DNA of 64,000 bases from Pseudooceanicola batsensis HTCC2597 (lineage in GTDB: Bacteria; Pseudomonadota; Alphaproteobacteria; Rhodobacterales; Rhodobacteraceae), in NCBI RefSeq assembly GCF_000152725.1, contig NZ_CH724131.1:3361416-3425415 (forward strand), written 5' to 3'. The stretch's first letter is position 1; each line of letters starts with the position of its first letter. The notes below the pieces were generated by a model. The model saw only the letters and a program-made list of their open reading frames with translations, had not been told where the DNA came from and did not search any database. This document shows, piece after piece, positions 57,388 through 64,000 of the stretch. Position numbers and translations under genes: made by a program.

Positions 57388-57996
57388 ATGTCCCGCAAAC
57401 CCCGTATCGCCCTGATCGTCACCTCGACCCGTGACGCCCGCTATGCCGACACGCCCGCCGAATGGATGCTGTCGCAAGCCCAGGCCCGCGACGACCTCGA
57501 GGTCGAACTCGTCGATCTCAAGGATTTCGACCTGCCGTTCTTCAACGAACCGGCCTCGAACCTCTGGATGCCCTCCTCCGATCCGAAGGCCGTCGCCTGG
57601 CAGGAGAAGATCGCCCAGTTCGACGGGTTCATCTTCGCCGTGGCCGAATACAACCATTCCGTCTCGGGGGCGCTGAAGAACGCGCTGGACCAGGCCTACA
57701 AGGAGTGGGTCCGCAAGCCGATGACGGCCATCGCCTACGGCAGCATGGGCGCGGCACGCGCGTTGGAGCACCTGCGCAACATCGCCGTCGAACTGCAGAT
57801 GGTGCCGGTACGGGGCGCGGTGCATATCGGCGGCGCCGACTTCTTCACCGTCCATCCCATGGGCGCGGGCAAGCCGCTTTCGGAAATCGAAGAGAACATC
57901 GCCCCCGCGGCGAAGAACGCGCTGGACGATCTGGTCTGGTGGGCGAAGGCCACGATGGCCGCGCGCGAGGCCGACGCCCAGGCGCAGGCCGCTTGA
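57388..57996 (+). CDS. NAD(P)H-dependent FMN reductase (flavodoxin-like fold)
   Basis: 202-residue flavin reductase/quinone reductase of the NADPH-dependent FMN reductase family: N-terminal IALIVTSTRDARYADTPAEW phosphate loop and the signature AEYNHSVSGALKNALDQ. AAAGGAGA precedes the ATG. Substrate (flavin, quinone or azo dye) is uncertain. It is transcribed alone and stops before a shared terminator. Confidence 0.87.
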   Translation: MSRKPRIALIVTSTRDARYADTPAEWMLSQAQARDDLEVELVDLKDFDLPFFNEPASNLWMPSSDPKAVAWQEKIAQFDGFIFAVAEYNHSVSGALKNALDQAYKEWVRKPMTAIAYGSMGAARALEHLRNIAVELQMVPVRGAVHIGGADFFTVHPMGAGKPLSEIEENIAPAAKNALDDLVWWAKATMAAREADAQAQAA

Positions 57997-58005
57997 GGCG
58001 AGCGG

Positions 58006-58035
58006 CATCCTCGGGCCTGACCCGAGGATCTCCCG
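58006..58035. repeat. REP-like hairpin (ATCCTCGGG type)
   Basis: Perfect 9-bp arms ATCCTCGGG and CCCGAGGAT around CCTGA, followed by CTCCCG. The same core occurs at 63411-63441 and, degenerate, at 5247-5266. Confidence 0.75.
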
Positions 58036-58105
58036 CCATCCGCCCCGCGACCGGAGCGCCTCGGGCGTGACACGCGGATCACGGCCCGCAAACGGAGAGC
58101 AACGG

Positions 58106-58132
58106 AAAAGGGCCGCGCGATGCGGCCCTTTT
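58106..58132. terminator. Bidirectional terminator between the flavin reductase gene and cobS
   Basis: Perfect 11-bp stem AAAAGGGCCGC/GCGGCCCTTTT with a 5-base loop. It has A-runs on one side and T-runs on the other, so it can terminate both convergent genes. Confidence 0.85.
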
Positions 58133-58162
58133 CGTGTATGTCCGGCCTGGCGCTGCCGGGTC

Positions 58163-59146
58163 TCAGGACGCCGAGGAGGCGGCGCTTTCCGGCAGTTCCT
58201 CGTCGAAGCAGCGCTGGTAGAACTCGGCCACGGTCTGGCGTTCCAGCTCGTCGCACTTGTTCAGGAAGGTGAGGCGGAAGGCATAGCCGATGCTGCGGAA
58301 GATCTCGGCATTCTGCGCCCAGGTGATCACCGTCCGGGGCGACATGACGGTCGAGAGGTCGCCGTTCATGAAGGCCGTCCGCGTCAGATCCGCGAGGCGC
58401 ACCATCTGGCTGACCTGCTTGCGGCCCTTCTCGTTGTTGTAATGCGGCGCCTTGGCCAGCACGATCGCCGCCTCGGCATCGTGGCGCAGGTAGTTCAGCG
58501 TCGCCACCAGCGACCAGCGGTCCATCTGTGCCTGGTTGATCTGCTGCGTGCCGTGATAAAGCCCGGTCGTGTCGCCGAGTCCCACGGTGTTCGAGGTCGC
58601 GAAGAGGCGGAAGTACTTGTTCGGCGTGATCACCTCGTTCTGGTCCAGCAGCGTCAGCTTGCCGTCATGCTCCAGCACCCGCTGGATCACGAACATCACG
58701 TCCGCCCGGCCCGCGTCGTATTCGTCGAAGACGATGGCGGTCGGGTTGCGCAGGGCCCAGGGCAGGATGCCTTCGTGGAATTCCGTCACCTGCTTGCCGT
58801 CGCGCAGCTTGATCGCGTCCTTGCCGATGAGGTCGATCCGGCTGATGTGGCTGTCGAGGTTCACTCGCACGCAGGGCCAGTTCAGCCGTGCCGCGACCTG
58901 TTCGATATGGGTCGACTTGCCGGTGCCGTGATAGCCTTGGACCATCACCCGGCGGTTGTGCGAGAAGCCGGCCAGGATGGCCAGCGTCGTGTCGGGGTCG
59001 AACTTGTAGGTCGTATCGACCTCGGGCACCCGTTCGACACGCTCTTCGAACGCCCTGACCTTCATGTCGGTATCAATGCCGAAGACTTCGCGAACCGAGA
59101 TTTCCTCGGTCGGTTTTGCATTGATATCGGTCATACCCTCGGCCAT
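58163..59146 (-). CDS. cobS: Aerobic cobaltochelatase subunit CobS
   Basis: 327-residue AAA+ (MoxR-like) ATPase of the CobNST chelatase. It has Walker [18 protein letters not shown], Walker [15 protein letters not shown], and the sensor region [20 protein letters not shown] 59146 is chosen for length and an upstream AGGACAGGG; ATG 59134 is also in frame. It is divergent from an ECF sigma gene. Confidence 0.96.
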   Translation of the reverse strand: MAEGMTDINAKPTEEISVREVFGIDTDMKVRAFEERVERVPEVDTTYKFDPDTTLAILAGFSHNRRVMVQGYHGTGKSTHIEQVAARLNWPCVRVNLDSHISRIDLIGKDAIKLRDGKQVTEFHEGILPWALRNPTAIVFDEYDAGRADVMFVIQRVLEHDGKLTLLDQNEVITPNKYFRLFATSNTVGLGDTTGLYHGTQQINQAQMDRWSLVATLNYLRHDAEAAIVLAKAPHYNNEKGRKQVSQMVRLADLTRTAFMNGDLSTVMSPRTVITWAQNAEIFRSIGYAFRLTFLNKCDELERQTVAEFYQRCFDEELPESAASSAS

Positions 59147-59280
59147 GGTCGCCCTGTCCTTTCCCTTCGCGGGCCTTGCTCGCGGCCCAGGCTGCAACAT
59201 ATCGAAGCCGAGAGTGAGGGAAAGGGCAAAATGGGTGCCTTGCGGCGGAACGCCGCCGCAATCCGTGCCGAAGGAGACAG

Positions 59281-59823
59281 ATGGCCACACGGGAGGAGAT
59301 CGAGGCGCTAATCGACGCCGTCGCGACAGGCGACCGTGAGGCATTCGCCCGACTCTATCAGCACACTTCGGCGAAACTCTTCGGAATCGTCCTGCGTATT
59401 TTGAAAGCAGAAGCGGAAACGGAAGAAGCGGTCCAGGAAGTCTACGTCAAGATCTGGCGCAATGCCGATCGGTATCGCGCCGGCGGATACAGCCCCATGA
59501 CATGGCTGATCACCATCGCGCGCAACCACGCGATCGACCGGCTGCGGGCGCGCCGCGCCGCCGGTGGCGGGATCGAGGAGGCCGAGGCGCTGCCCGACGC
59601 CGCCCCCGGACCCGAAGCGCTGGCCATGGCCTCGTCCGACCGGGCGCGGATCGTCGACTGTTTCGGGCGTCTGTCCGTCGACCGGGCCGAAGCCGTGCGG
59701 CGCGCCTATCTGGAGGGCGAGACCTACGCCGAACTGGCGGCACGTTTCGAGGTGCCGCTGAACACGATGAGAACCTGGCTGCGGCGCAGCCTGCTGAAAC
59801 TGAAGGAATGCCTGTCGGAATGA
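59281..59823 (+). CDS. ECF RNA polymerase sigma factor
   Basis: 180-residue group 4 sigma factor with region 2 ([20 protein letters not shown], then [16 protein letters not shown]) and region 4 ([29 protein letters not shown] in parts). It resembles the SigK/RskA-linked group. AAGGAGA lies 5 bases before the ATG. The next gene overlaps by 4 bases and encodes its predicted anti-sigma factor, so they form a regulatory pair. Confidence 0.93.
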   Translation: MATREEIEALIDAVATGDREAFARLYQHTSAKLFGIVLRILKAEAETEEAVQEVYVKIWRNADRYRAGGYSPMTWLITIARNHAIDRLRARRAAGGGIEEAEALPDAAPGPEALAMASSDRARIVDCFGRLSVDRAEAVRRAYLEGETYAELAARFEVPLNTMRTWLRRSLLKLKECLSE

Positions 59824-60521
59824 GCGACACGCCCGACATACCTGACGATGACGACCGCATCCTCGCGGCGGAATACGTCCTGGGCCTTCTGTCCCAGCCC
59901 GACCGGCGCGCCTTCGAGGCGCGGCTGGACGGCGATGCCGGGTTGCGCGCGCTGGTGGCCCGATGGGCCGAGGATTTCGTCGCGCTCGTGCAGGACATTC
60001 CCGAAGCCACGCCCCCCGGCACGCTGTGGCGCGCCATCGAGGCCTCCATCGACAGCCCCGTCGCGCGGCCCGCCCGTCGCCGACGGTCGGGGCTGGGCCT
60101 GCTGGGCTACGCGCTCGGCGGGGTGCTGGCCGCCGGTCTCGCCTGGATGGTCGTGACCTCTGGCCTGCTCGCCCCGGTGACGGCGCCGGAATACCAGGCC
60201 CGCATCGCCGCCGAGGACGGGGCCATCGTCTTCCAGGCGGCATATGACGAGGATACCGGCACGCTGGAACTGCTGCGCCAGTCCGGCGCGGCCGCGGCCG
60301 GCCGGTCGCTGGAATTCTGGCTGATCGCGGGCGACGAGGCTCCGGTTTCGGTCATCGTCTGGCCGACCGGCGCCTCGCAGGAGGTCGTCACACTGCCGGC
60401 CGACCTGGCCGCGCGGTTCCCCGAAGCGGTCCTCGCCATCTCGGACGAACCCGAGGGCGGGTCCCCGACAGGGCAGCCCACGGGCGATGTTCTGGCGGTC
60501 GGCGATGTGCAGGAGATCTGA
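59820..60521 (+). CDS. Anti-sigma factor, RskA-like
   Basis: 233-residue single-pass protein. The N-terminal ~90 residues are a cytoplasmic anti-sigma domain (ILAAEYVLGLLSQPDRRAFEARL is typical of this family in two parts). A membrane helix follows (LLGYALGGVLAAGLAWMVV, about 98-116) and then an extracytoplasmic RskA domain ending LPADLAARFPEAVLAISDEP. It should hold the preceding sigma factor inactive until an envelope or oxidative signal. Translation is coupled to the sigma gene (ATGA). Confidence 0.9.
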   Translation: MSDTPDIPDDDDRILAAEYVLGLLSQPDRRAFEARLDGDAGLRALVARWAEDFVALVQDIPEATPPGTLWRAIEASIDSPVARPARRRRSGLGLLGYALGGVLAAGLAWMVVTSGLLAPVTAPEYQARIAAEDGAIVFQAAYDEDTGTLELLRQSGAAAAGRSLEFWLIAGDEAPVSVIVWPTGASQEVVTLPADLAARFPEAVLAISDEPEGGSPTGQPTGDVLAVGDVQEI

Positions 60522-60744
60522 GGCGGCCGCAGGGCCGGGGCTTCGGCGCGGCAGGCGCGGCAGGCGGATGATCCCCCGTGCGCGTCGCGCCCGTCCGGAA
60601 CCGGTCGCCGAGTTCAGTTGAACGGGCGTTGCCTCCCGATCAGAGACCGCCCTCTGGCGCGCCGCTGCAACTCGGCCACATCTGGCCCGCGCCGCCGGAA
60701 TTGTCCGCCGCGCCAAGCGGCGGCGGTCCGGGCGGGCGCCTCAG

Positions 60745-61371
60745 TTACTTGAAATTCCGGCTGTCCTTGATCTGGTCCCAGGCCCAGACGACGAGCTGGA
60801 GCTGCTCTTCCTGGCTGCGGTCGCCGCCGTTCATGTCGGGGTGCAGCACCTTGATCAGCGACTTGTAGGCCTTGCGCACCTCGGCCTTGGACCAGTGATC
60901 CTTGGCCTCGAGGATCTCCACCGCCCGGCGCTCGGTCGCCGGCAGCTTGCGCGTGGTGCTGCCCGCCCCCTTGCCGGGGTTGCGCGTCGCGTTGCCGCCC
61001 AGCACCTGGTGCGGGTCGTCGATGCCGAGACGCGCCCAGGCCCGCGCCTCGGGGTCGTTCAGCGCCTTGGTCTCCCGTTCCCAGACCTTGTCCTTCGACA
61101 TCTGGGCGTTCAGCTCCGCCTCGGTGGTGCCGTCGAAGAAGTTCCACTTGAGATTGTACTCGCGCACGTGGTCGCGGCAGAACCAGTAATATTCGTCCAG
61201 GACATCCGGCGCCTTGGGCGCGCGGTATTTGCCCGGCTCTTCGCAGCCCGGATGTTCGCAGACCTTCTGCGAGGTTTCCGACGCGCCCGACATCCCGCGC
61301 CGCCCGCGGTGGTTCTTCTTTTTCGCAGAAGAGACCGACATGTCGAATCCGAAGGGGTCCGTTTTGGTCAT
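60745..61371 (-). CDS. J-domain (DnaJ-like) co-chaperone protein
   Basis: 208-residue protein with a C-terminal J domain (about 145-205) containing the Hsp70-contacting HPD in LIKVLHPDMNGGDRS. The N-terminal part has cysteines (VCEHPGCEEPGKYRAP and WFCRDHV) that could bind a metal. Such proteins are common in Rhodobacterales near cobS/cobT and bolA; the client is unknown. The start at 61371 follows AAAGGA. It is divergent from bolA, 74 bases apart. Confidence 0.9.
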   Translation of the reverse strand: MTKTDPFGFDMSVSSAKKKNHRGRRGMSGASETSQKVCEHPGCEEPGKYRAPKAPDVLDEYYWFCRDHVREYNLKWNFFDGTTEAELNAQMSKDKVWERETKALNDPEARAWARLGIDDPHQVLGGNATRNPGKGAGSTTRKLPATERRAVEILEAKDHWSKAEVRKAYKSLIKVLHPDMNGGDRSQEEQLQLVVWAWDQIKDSRNFK

Positions 61372-61445
61372 GCGTTGTCCTTTCCGAGTCAGGCGATGCA
61401 GTTTAGACTGACTTTCCCGAGATTGAAGAGGCGAGGTGGCAAAAA

Positions 61446-61703
61446 ATGTCGGCATCGGCAGAGATACGCGAACGGCTCGAACAGGCGTTCTCTCCGCAAG
61501 TTCTTGAGGTCGTTGATGAAAGCGAGAAACATAGAGGTCACGCGGGCTATCGGGAAGGGGGCGACAGTCACTTTCATGTGCGCATCGCGGCCCCTGCGTT
61601 TTCCGACATGACGCGGCTGCAGCGGCACCGCGCCGTCCACGCCGCGCTCGGTCCCGAACTGATCGGCCGCATCCACGCGCTGGCGCTGGATATTTCGTCC
61701 TGA
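61446..61703 (+). CDS. bolA: BolA family protein
   Basis: 85-residue BolA fold: ERLEQAFSPQVLEVVDES, the GDSHFHVRI strand, and RLQRHRAVHAALG with the conserved His that helps bind Fe-S clusters together with monothiol glutaredoxins. It is divergent from the J-domain gene. The 249 bases that follow hold only a GC hairpin (GGGCGGAGCCGCCC) and no gene. Confidence 0.92.
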   Translation: MSASAEIRERLEQAFSPQVLEVVDESEKHRGHAGYREGGDSHFHVRIAAPAFSDMTRLQRHRAVHAALGPELIGRIHALALDISS

Positions 61704-61952
61704 AGGGGGGGGCGGAGCCGCCCGCCGTTCCCGGGCAGCGGTTCGTCCTCGCGACGGCGCTCTCCGGTTGTGTCGGCCGGGCGGGAAATCCCGACGGGGT
61801 GTCGAAAAGGGAGCTTTCGAGGCGAGAAGCGATGAACGTGCCGAGAGGCCTGCCCCTTGCGTTCTATAGCAACACGCCCCTGACGGCCGGCGGAGCCCGA
61901 AGGCCGCAGCGACGGCCGCCGCAGGGAAAGACCCGCGCCAGTTGCGCGGCCC

Positions 61953-62555
61953 CTATTCGGCGGCGGTGCGGCGGAGGACGCGGTGAAGGCCCGGCGCCTC
62001 GTCCCGCTTGCTGAACTCCAGCGTATCCGCGCCGTAGAAGCCCGCCAGATCGTCGCGGGCACTGTAGGCGGTGTCCGCGTCCTCGAACTCGTCGAGGCCG
62101 GGGTCGTCTTCCCTGCTGTCCTGCCACGGGTCCGGCGACGGCGGCGTGGGGGCGGACTGGAACATCCGCGTGGCCCGCCGCTTGAGCAGCGTGCTCAGCC
62201 CGTGATCCGCGGCGGGGGCCAGCATTTCTTCGTCCATGAAGCCTTCGGGCGGCGGCGGCAGGAGGGCCGGCGCCGGTTCGGGCGCGTCCAGAAGACGGGG
62301 GTCATAGGCGCTGATATCGCCTGCCCTGGCCCGGCGGAACACCAATACATTGCGATAGACGGTGTGCGCCCTGCCGAGGGGCGAGCGTTCGTCCGAAGGC
62401 AGCGTCTCGGCGCGCTGGTATTCCCAGCCCTCGGCCGCCATCTCGTTCATCACGTCCTCCAGGGCATGGGCGAACCTGCCCTCGACGGTCTTGACCCCTG
62501 GTGCGCGGGCGCCCCGCGTCGGCGCGGTGACTACCTTGTATTCGTAACTGCCCAT
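61953..62555 (-). CDS. DUF4177-like protein of unknown function
   Basis: 200-residue soluble protein. The first ~75 residues (YEYKVVTAPTRGA, then EDVMNEMAAEGWEYQRAETLP, and YRNVLVFRR) match the small DUF4177-type fold. The rest is Pro/Asp/Glu-rich and probably disordered, ending LSTLLKRRATRMF and a variable tail. Start ATG 62555 with GGGAACGAG upstream. It is transcribed alone. Confidence 0.8.
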   Translation of the reverse strand: MGSYEYKVVTAPTRGARAPGVKTVEGRFAHALEDVMNEMAAEGWEYQRAETLPSDERSPLGRAHTVYRNVLVFRRARAGDISAYDPRLLDAPEPAPALLPPPPEGFMDEEMLAPAADHGLSTLLKRRATRMFQSAPTPPSPDPWQDSREDDPGLDEFEDADTAYSARDDLAGFYGADTLEFSKRDEAPGLHRVLRRTAAE

Positions 62556-62743
62556 CTCGTTCCCGGTGACCCGTTGACCGCGCCGGTTGACCCGGCTGCG
62601 ACTCTGCTTTCCCTCACACTACACCGGATTTGAGACGAAAAACGACCGGATTTTTGGCAAATATGGGGTATCGGCGGCAAGATGCCGCCCGATTTCGCTA
62701 TATCTAGAGGGGTGGCGGGGCTGATGCGGCACCGTCCGCTGCG

Positions 62744-63214
62744 TCACTTGCGGATCCGCATCGGCGTGCCCACCCAATCGGGGACCGGATGCGCGGAATC
62801 CGCCCTGAGCCGCTCGTCGAGGCGCGCCTTGATCTCGGTCGGGTAGGGCGCCACGCGCGGGCCGGAGCGGTCGATATGCAGGCTGATCCCCTCGCCGGTG
62901 GCCGCGACCCAGCCATCCGTGTGGATCAGCTCCTGGCAGAAGTGATAGGCCTTGGGCCCCACGTCCAGCAGCCGGAACGAGGCGCGCACCCGGTCGCCCA
63001 GGTGCAGTTCGCGGACATAGCGGATGCGGAACTCGGCGGAATAGGTCGTGTGGGTGCCGCCCGAGGTGTAGTCCCATCCCAACCCGACCAGCTTGCAGGC
63101 CTCGTCGACGCCGGTATCGAACAGCACACCGTAATAGGCCATGTTCAGATGCCCGTTCAGGTCGATCCAGTCCGGTTTGATCTCCATCTCGGGGGACAGG
63201 TAGATATCGTTCAA
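62744..63214 (-). CDS. Hotdog-fold acyl-CoA thioesterase
   Basis: 156-residue 4-hydroxybenzoyl-CoA thioesterase-like protein. The active-site segment DWIDLNGHLNMAYYGVLFDTG has the typical Asp and GHLN, and FRIRYVRELHLGDRVRASFRLLDVG forms the central helix-strand. It hydrolyses acyl-CoA esters; similar proteins occur in carnitine/betainyl-CoA and phenylacetyl-CoA pathways, but the substrate cannot be told here. Confidence 0.85.
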   Translation of the reverse strand: MNDIYLSPEMEIKPDWIDLNGHLNMAYYGVLFDTGVDEACKLVGLGWDYTSGGTHTTYSAEFRIRYVRELHLGDRVRASFRLLDVGPKAYHFCQELIHTDGWVAATGEGISLHIDRSGPRVAPYPTEIKARLDERLRADSAHPVPDWVGTPMRIRK

Positions 63215-63527
63215 CTTCTCGCTCCAGGTGGCCGCCCGACCGTTTCGGGCAGGCGCCAGTCTGCCTGTTCCGCCGCCGCGGCTTCAAGCGCCTTCCGGCG
63301 CAGCCTCGTAGGGGGAGCGTGTCTGCGGCGATCGGGACCGGGCCGCAGAGGGGGCCATTCGCCCGCAGAAGGGCAGATCGCCGTAGCGATCCCGACGGCC
63401 CCGTGCGACCTCATCCTCGGGCTCGACCCGAGGATCTCCCGTCAAGGCCAGCGCCCTCCGGTCCGCCCCCCGGGCGTCTTTGGACGACGTCGCAGGGGCG
63501 GGGCCGAGGATGGCAACGCGCAGGTGG
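63215..63527. other. 313-base gap between gatB and the thioesterase gene
   Basis: No gene seen. Contains the REP-like hairpin at 63411-63441. Confidence 0.5.
63411..63441. repeat. REP-like hairpin (ATCCTCGGG type), second good copy
   Basis: Perfect 9-bp arms ATCCTCGGG/CCCGAGGAT around CTCGA, then CTCCCG, the same core as at 58006-58035. Confidence 0.75.
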
Positions 63528-64000
63528 TCAGCTCTCGGCCAGTTTCCTGGTGACCAATTCGTTCACGGCCTTCGGGTTCGCCTTGCCGCCGGTGGCCTTC
63601 ATGACCTGGCCGACGAACCAGCCCGCCAGTTTGGGGTTCTGCCGGGCCTTCTCGACCTGCGCGGGATTGGCGGCGATCACCTCGTCCACCGCCGCTTCGA
63701 TGGCGCCGGTGTCGGTGACCTGCTTCATGCCCTCGGTCTCGACGATCTCCTCGGGGTCGCGGTCCGAGGTATAGGCGATTTCGAACACGTCCTTGGCGAT
63801 CTTGCCGGAAATGTCGCCCTTCTTGATCAGCGCCACGATCTGGCCCAGCCGTGCGGGCGAGATCGGGCTCTCCGCGATTTCGTGGTCCTCTTTCTTCAAC
63901 CGGCCGAACAGTTCGTTGATGACCCAGTTCGCGGCCATCTTGCCGTCGCCGCCCGCGGCCACCACCTGTTCGAAGTAGTCCGCGTTTTCGGTCTCGGCCG
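63528..64000 (-). CDS. gatB: Asp-tRNA(Asn)/Glu-tRNA(Gln) amidotransferase subunit B, C-terminal part
   Basis: Only the last ~157 codons are in the window; the gene continues beyond base 64000. The segment is the GatB C-terminal helical and YqeY-like tail: [56 protein letters not shown] and [20 protein letters not shown]. With GatA and GatC it amidates mischarged Glu-tRNA(Gln) and Asp-tRNA(Asn). Confidence 0.96.
   Translation of the reverse strand, partial: AETENADYFEQVVAAGGDGKMAANWVINELFGRLKKEDHEIAESPISPARLGQIVALIKKGDISGKIAKDVFEIAYTSDRDPEEIVETEGMKQVTDTGAIEAAVDEVIAANPAQVEKARQNPKLAGWFVGQVMKATGGKANPKAVNELVTRKLAES

Overview
The window is about 64 kb of GC-rich chromosome (roughly two thirds G+C by eye) from an alphaproteobacterium, most probably order Rhodobacterales (Rhodobacteraceae/Paracoccaceae, Roseobacter-like). 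This rests on gene content and order: an Lrp-type putR divergent from a putA that lacks a DNA-binding domain, pyc, a dcw cluster with an extended leader, an lpxC-bamD-recN tail, a DnaJ-like/cobS/cobT neighbourhood, and a DUF1127 gene followed by CCUCCUCCC-motif small RNAs. I do not name a species.

Layout. 1-1.8 kb: end of a polyamine ABC transporter operon (potC-like permease, potD-like binding protein), then four 49-bp tandem repeats. 2.1-4.9 kb: a large non-RD Ser/Thr kinase. 5.3-9.5 kb: putR and putA. 9.5-10 kb: a TlpA-like thioredoxin. 10.1-11.2 kb: a small islet bounded by a duplicated 3' half of tRNA-Gly(GCC), carrying one unknown gene. 11.6-16.5 kb: pyruvate carboxylase and an FMN-dependent alpha-hydroxy-acid dehydrogenase. 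16.6-19.2 kb: PcrA/UvrD helicase with an unusual low-GC insertion. 19.35-19.86 kb: a DUF1127 gene followed on the minus strand by six CcsR-type stem-loops, the last of which doubles as a terminator. 20.2-21.2 kb: Mrp/ApbC ATPase.

21.7-43.2 kb is the dcw cluster: an UpsM-like leader RNA, mraZ, rsmH, ftsL, ftsI, murE, murF, mraY, murD, (an opposite-strand flavoprotein), ftsW, murG, murC, (a small membrane protein), murB, ddl, ftsQ, ftsA and ftsZ. Many junctions are ATGA overlaps, so much of it should be translated from long transcripts. ftsZ has its own 425-bp upstream region dense in GANTC (CcrM-type) sites and ends at a strong terminator. lpxC, bamD and recN follow, giving a continuous envelope and division block.

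47-64 kb is more mixed: a LuxR-type regulator fused to a degenerate alpha/beta hydrolase, a GlcD-type FAD oxidase, a ClC chloride channel, a DUF427 protein, aminopeptidase P, aerobic cobaltochelatase subunits cobT and cobS (with a flavin reductase and a secreted protein between them), an ECF sigma/anti-sigma pair, a J-domain protein divergent from bolA, a DUF4177-like protein, a hotdog thioesterase, and the 3' end of gatB running off the window.

The most notable items are the six-copy CcsR array, whose G.U wobbles fix the transcribed strand, the tRNA-Gly islet, the UpsM-like leader, the LuxR/pseudo-hydrolase fusion, and the PcrA insertion. All family assignments come from reading motifs in the sequence; no database search was run.
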